Origin: RUG11894 sp964344335
GTDB taxonomy: Bacteria > Bacillota > Clostridia > Peptostreptococcales > Anaerovoracaceae
Reading direction: 5' to 3'
Length of the DNA stretch: 64,000 bases
NCBI GenBank assembly: GCA_964344335.1
Contig: CAYFMW010000002.1
Location: 1 to 64,000 of the forward strand
Positions 61,581 to 64,000 of the stretch are shown here, one piece after another. The position numbers and the translations under genes were made by a program. The notes beneath the pieces were generated by a model. The model was not told the origin of the DNA and did not search any database. It was given only the letters and a program-made list of their open reading frames with translations. Positions within the stretch are counted from its first letter, which is position 1, and each line of letters begins with the position of its first letter.

Positions 61581-62732
61581 ATGGCAAAGAAATCTAAAGA
61601 GGGTTATCTTTCCGGGCGAGAATCCAGAAGGATATCCAAAGAAAATAAGAAAATAACCGATGCTCTCGAAAAGAAGCGCAAGCGCAAAAATGTGCCCGAA
61701 TCGGAGTATATGACCACGATGAGAGATCCGAACAACGCGGTGGAGTTCGACAATCTCCACACCTACTTCTATACCGATGTGGGCGTTGTAAAGGCTGTGG
61801 ACGGTGTAAGCTTCGATGTCCCGATCGGCAAGACGGTCGGCGTCGTGGGAGAATCCGGTTGCGGAAAATCCGTTACGAGCCTCTCTTTGATGCAACTTCT
61901 TCAGAGGCCGCAGGGCCAGGTCGTCGAGGGGCAGATAAGGCTCAACCTCGAGGACGGCAAGGCTGTCGATGTTACGAAGGCGCCGGAGGAATACACGCAG
62001 ACGATACGCGGAAATTATGTCTCGATGATATTCCAGGAGCCGATGACCGCCCTGAACCCTGTGTTCCGGATAGGTAATCAGGTCGACGAAGTAATAAAGC
62101 TTCACGAAGGAGATACCAAGACGGCGGAGGATATAAAAAACAGGACCCTGGAGCTGCTCGATATGGTCGGCATAGCAAACGCCACAGGCGTTTACAGGAT
62201 GTTCCCGCACGAGCTTTCGGGAGGAATGCGCCAGCGTGTAATGATAGCCATGGCTCTTGCCTGCAATCCGAGAATCATAATAGCCGACGAGCCCACCACG
62301 GCTCTGGATGTAACCATTCAGGCTCAGATTCTCGACCTTCTGCGCACGCTTAAAGACAAGATTAATTCATCGATAATGTTCATAACGCACGACCTTGGGG
62401 TAATCGCCGAAATGGCCGACTATGTAGTGGTAATGTATTCGGGTCGAATCGTTGAGGCCGGGACTGCGGAAGAGATATTCCTGCGCCCCTCGCACCCCTA
62501 TACGGTGGGACTCATGGCCTCCAAGCCCTCGGTGGGCAAGAAGGTCGACAAACTGTATTCGATACCGGGCAAGGTGCCCAATCCTATTAATATGCCCGAT
62601 TACTGCTATTTCAAGGATCGCTGCGAAAAGCAGATTCCTATGTGCAGAGGTGAATACCCGGATTATGTGCAGATAAGTCCGACTCACCGGGTGGCATGCT
62701 ACAGATATTACGAGCAGAAGGGAGAAGAGTAG
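61581..62732 (+). CDS. oppD: oligopeptide ABC transporter ATP-binding protein
   Basis: 383 residues. Walker A GESGCGKSVTSLSLMQLL, signature LSGGMRQRVMIAMALACNPR, Walker B IIADEPTTALD, and the C-terminal oligopeptide/dipeptide domain with four Cys (CYFKDRCEKQIPMCRGEYPD, HRVACYRY) that in relatives binds a cluster. The first 45 residues are an unusual Lys/Glu/Ser-rich extension before the ATPase fold. Confidence 0.95.
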   Translation: MAKKSKEGYLSGRESRRISKENKKITDALEKKRKRKNVPESEYMTTMRDPNNAVEFDNLHTYFYTDVGVVKAVDGVSFDVPIGKTVGVVGESGCGKSVTSLSLMQLLQRPQGQVVEGQIRLNLEDGKAVDVTKAPEEYTQTIRGNYVSMIFQEPMTALNPVFRIGNQVDEVIKLHEGDTKTAEDIKNRTLELLDMVGIANATGVYRMFPHELSGGMRQRVMIAMALACNPRIIIADEPTTALDVTIQAQILDLLRTLKDKINSSIMFITHDLGVIAEMADYVVVMYSGRIVEAGTAEEIFLRPSHPYTVGLMASKPSVGKKVDKLYSIPGKVPNPINMPDYCYFKDRCEKQIPMCRGEYPDYVQISPTHRVACYRYYEQKGEE

Positions 62733-62734
62733 AG

Positions 62735-63751
62735 ATGAGCGCAGAAAAGACAGGAAGCACATACACTCCCGTAACATATGACGATCGTTACATCCTCATG
62801 GTGAACGGACTGAAGAAATATTTCCCGATAAAGGGAGGAATTCTCTCCAGAGTCGTAGGCCATGTAAAGGCTGTGGACGGCGTAACATTCAATCTTGAAA
62901 GAGGTAAGACCATGGGCCTGGTGGGAGAGTCCGGATGCGGCAAGACGACCGTGGGACGCACCATACTGAGGCTCTACGACGAGAAGACCGACGGGCAGGT
63001 TCTCTTCAACGGAAAGGAAGTTTACGACCTTCCGAAGGATGAGCTCCGCGCCATGCGCCCGAAGATGCAGATCATATTCCAGGATCCCTTCTCCAGCCTC
63101 TCTCCCAGACTTCCGGTCGGAGAGATTATAGGAGAGGCGGTCCGCGAGCACGGCATTGTGCCTGCCGATGAGTATCAGGATTATCTGGATACCATAATGG
63201 ACCAGTGCGGACTTCAGCCTTATCATAAGGACAGGTATCCGCACGAGTTTTCGGGCGGTCAGCGCCAGAGAATCTGCATAGCCAGAGCTCTCGCCTTAAA
63301 CCCCGAGTTCGTCGTCTGCGACGAGCCCGTCTCCGCCCTCGATGTATCCATTCAGGCGCAGATTATCAACCTGCTCGGAGAGTTGCAGAGCAACCATAAT
63401 CTCACTTATCTGTTCATTTCCCACGACCTTTCCGTCGTGGAGCATATATCGGATACTGTGGGCGTAATGTATCTGGGCAGCCTGGTGGAGTACGGCAGCA
63501 AGGAAGATATATTCAGAAACCCCTTGCACCCCTATACGGAGGCCCTGTTCTCGGCTATCCCGGTGCCGGATCCGACCGTGCGCATGAACCGCATCGTGCT
63601 CGAGGGAAGCATACCTTCTCCGGCCAATCCGCCTGCGGGTTGCAAATTCCACACCAGATGTGCAAAATGCATGGAAATATGCAAGCATGAGGTGCCCGCA
63701 AACAGGGAAATGGAACCGGGTCATTTCGTAGCGTGTCATTTATATGATTGA
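62735..63751 (+). CDS. oppF: oligopeptide ABC transporter ATP-binding protein
   Basis: 338 residues. YFPIKGGILSRVVGHVKAVD at the front, Walker A GESGCGKTTVGRTILRLY, signature FSGGQRQRICIARALALNPE, Walker B VVCDEPVSALDVS and a C-terminal four-Cys region (CKFHTRCAKCMEICKHEVP). The ATG at 62735 follows GGGAGAAGAG; it starts three bases after oppD. Pairs with OppD to power uptake. Confidence 0.95.
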   Translation: MSAEKTGSTYTPVTYDDRYILMVNGLKKYFPIKGGILSRVVGHVKAVDGVTFNLERGKTMGLVGESGCGKTTVGRTILRLYDEKTDGQVLFNGKEVYDLPKDELRAMRPKMQIIFQDPFSSLSPRLPVGEIIGEAVREHGIVPADEYQDYLDTIMDQCGLQPYHKDRYPHEFSGGQRQRICIARALALNPEFVVCDEPVSALDVSIQAQIINLLGELQSNHNLTYLFISHDLSVVEHISDTVGVMYLGSLVEYGSKEDIFRNPLHPYTEALFSAIPVPDPTVRMNRIVLEGSIPSPANPPAGCKFHTRCAKCMEICKHEVPANREMEPGHFVACHLYD

Positions 63752-64000
63752 TAAGGATAAAAAAATCAAGGATGATGACAGGGTCGTCGCCGATATGAGT
63801 GCGCTTGCGCCCAAGCGGCCCTTGTTTATGCCCTCTCCCGATATTCAGGAGGAAGAGATTCCTGCGCACGAGGCGCAGAAGGGCAAAGTAAGCAAAGAAG
63901 AGAGGGGTTCCTTAATAAAGGGAGCCCTTTCCGCCTCGCTGGCGATATGGATCGTATATGTCGTCGTGTTCGGAATAGTTATATATCTGATGACGAAATT
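63744..64000 (+). CDS. partial membrane protein coupled to oppF, runs off the window
   Basis: The frame starts at an ATG overlapping the oppF stop by 8 bp and continues open to the end, 85 residues visible. The N-terminal 55 residues are charged and soluble (DKDKKIKDDDRVVADMSALA, then PKRPLFMPSPDIQEEEIP), followed by a membrane span (WIVYVVVFGIVIYLM). AAGGA-like purines lie in the oppF end. Probably a short accessory membrane protein or N-terminus of a longer one; family unknown. Confidence 0.6.
   Translation, partial: MIDKDKKIKDDDRVVADMSALAPKRPLFMPSPDIQEEEIPAHEAQKGKVSKEERGSLIKGALSASLAIWIVYVVVFGIVIYLMTK

Noticed and set aside
61002..62210. 402-codon minus-strand frame across oppC/oppD
   Set aside because: It spans two well-supported genes and an operon junction in antisense; not a gene.

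Overview
The window looks like chromosome from an anaerobic, low-redundancy member of the Clostridia (Bacillota), G+C near 50%. The reasons are a rotary V-type ATPase operon, class III fructose-1,6-bisphosphatase, formate-tetrahydrofolate ligase, AddA-type recombination, the small SRP RNA-dnaX-ybaB-recR block, TTG/GTG starts behind strong AGGAGG ribosome sites, and peptide and amino-acid acquisition genes (M19 dipeptidase, PepF, Opp). An Anaerovoracaceae/Family XIII-like gut fermenter is my best guess, but this is inference. Two runs of exactly 100 N (14641-14740 and 47685-47784) show that this is a scaffolded draft, so missing sequence there is of unknown length.

Layout. 0-4.5 kb: small lipoprotein with a shifted start, M19 dipeptidase, lysA, and an HdeD-like membrane protein with a long coiled-coil tail. 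4.5-13.5 kb: a YitT remnant, a BaiN/YhiN-type flavoprotein, gpmI, addA, a PHP-domain protein, a class II aldolase and a small membrane protein. 13.5-18.1 kb: accessory and decaying region with a PAS-HTH regulator lacking its AAA+ domain, a truncated CitMHS transporter, an AtuA (DUF1446) gene cut by a gap, a small AtuA-like protein, an intact NhaC antiporter, and a second nhaC copy ruined by a nonsense codon and a 1.19-kb internal deletion. 18.5-27.0 kb: a nine-gene V-type ATPase operon in the same order as the Enterococcus hirae Na+-ATPase operon. Its proteolipid carries the Na+-site residues, so with NhaC a sodium cycle is likely. 27-36.8 kb: ydbC, fhs, folC, a nucleoside kinase, pcrA and ligA. 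36.8-41.1 kb: SRP RNA, dnaX, ybaB, recR, a class A beta-lactamase-fold hydrolase and lgt. 41-47 kb: a membrane-anchored small protein, murA, aroA, fbp and a DUF2927 secreted protein. 47.4-49.5 kb: a broken PhnD-like binding protein, tRNA-Arg(CCG), a D,D-carboxypeptidase lipoprotein, tRNA-Gly(GCC) and tRNA-Pro(GGG). 49.6-56.3 kb: a diguanylate cyclase, two tandem ZIP metal transporters (the second behind a 20-bp perfect palindrome), two abutting gene fragments, YihY, PepF and a membrane protein. 56.4-64 kb: an oppABCDF oligopeptide transporter with unusually large OppA and OppC, ending in a partial membrane protein translationally coupled to oppF.

I found no CRISPR array, prophage, transposase or obvious defence island. 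The strongest unusual signals are (1) the microhomology-deleted nhaC duplicate, (2) the palindromic operator on only one of two ZIP paralogues, (3) the head-to-head deacylase/isoaspartyl dipeptidase remnants, (4) the enlarged OppA/OppC pair, (5) a PAS-Fis-HTH regulator without AAA+, (6) a compositionally mosaic pcrA, and (7) a 29-nt dispersed intergenic repeat. Six broken genes in 64 kb suggest ongoing gene loss in transport and peptide catabolism.
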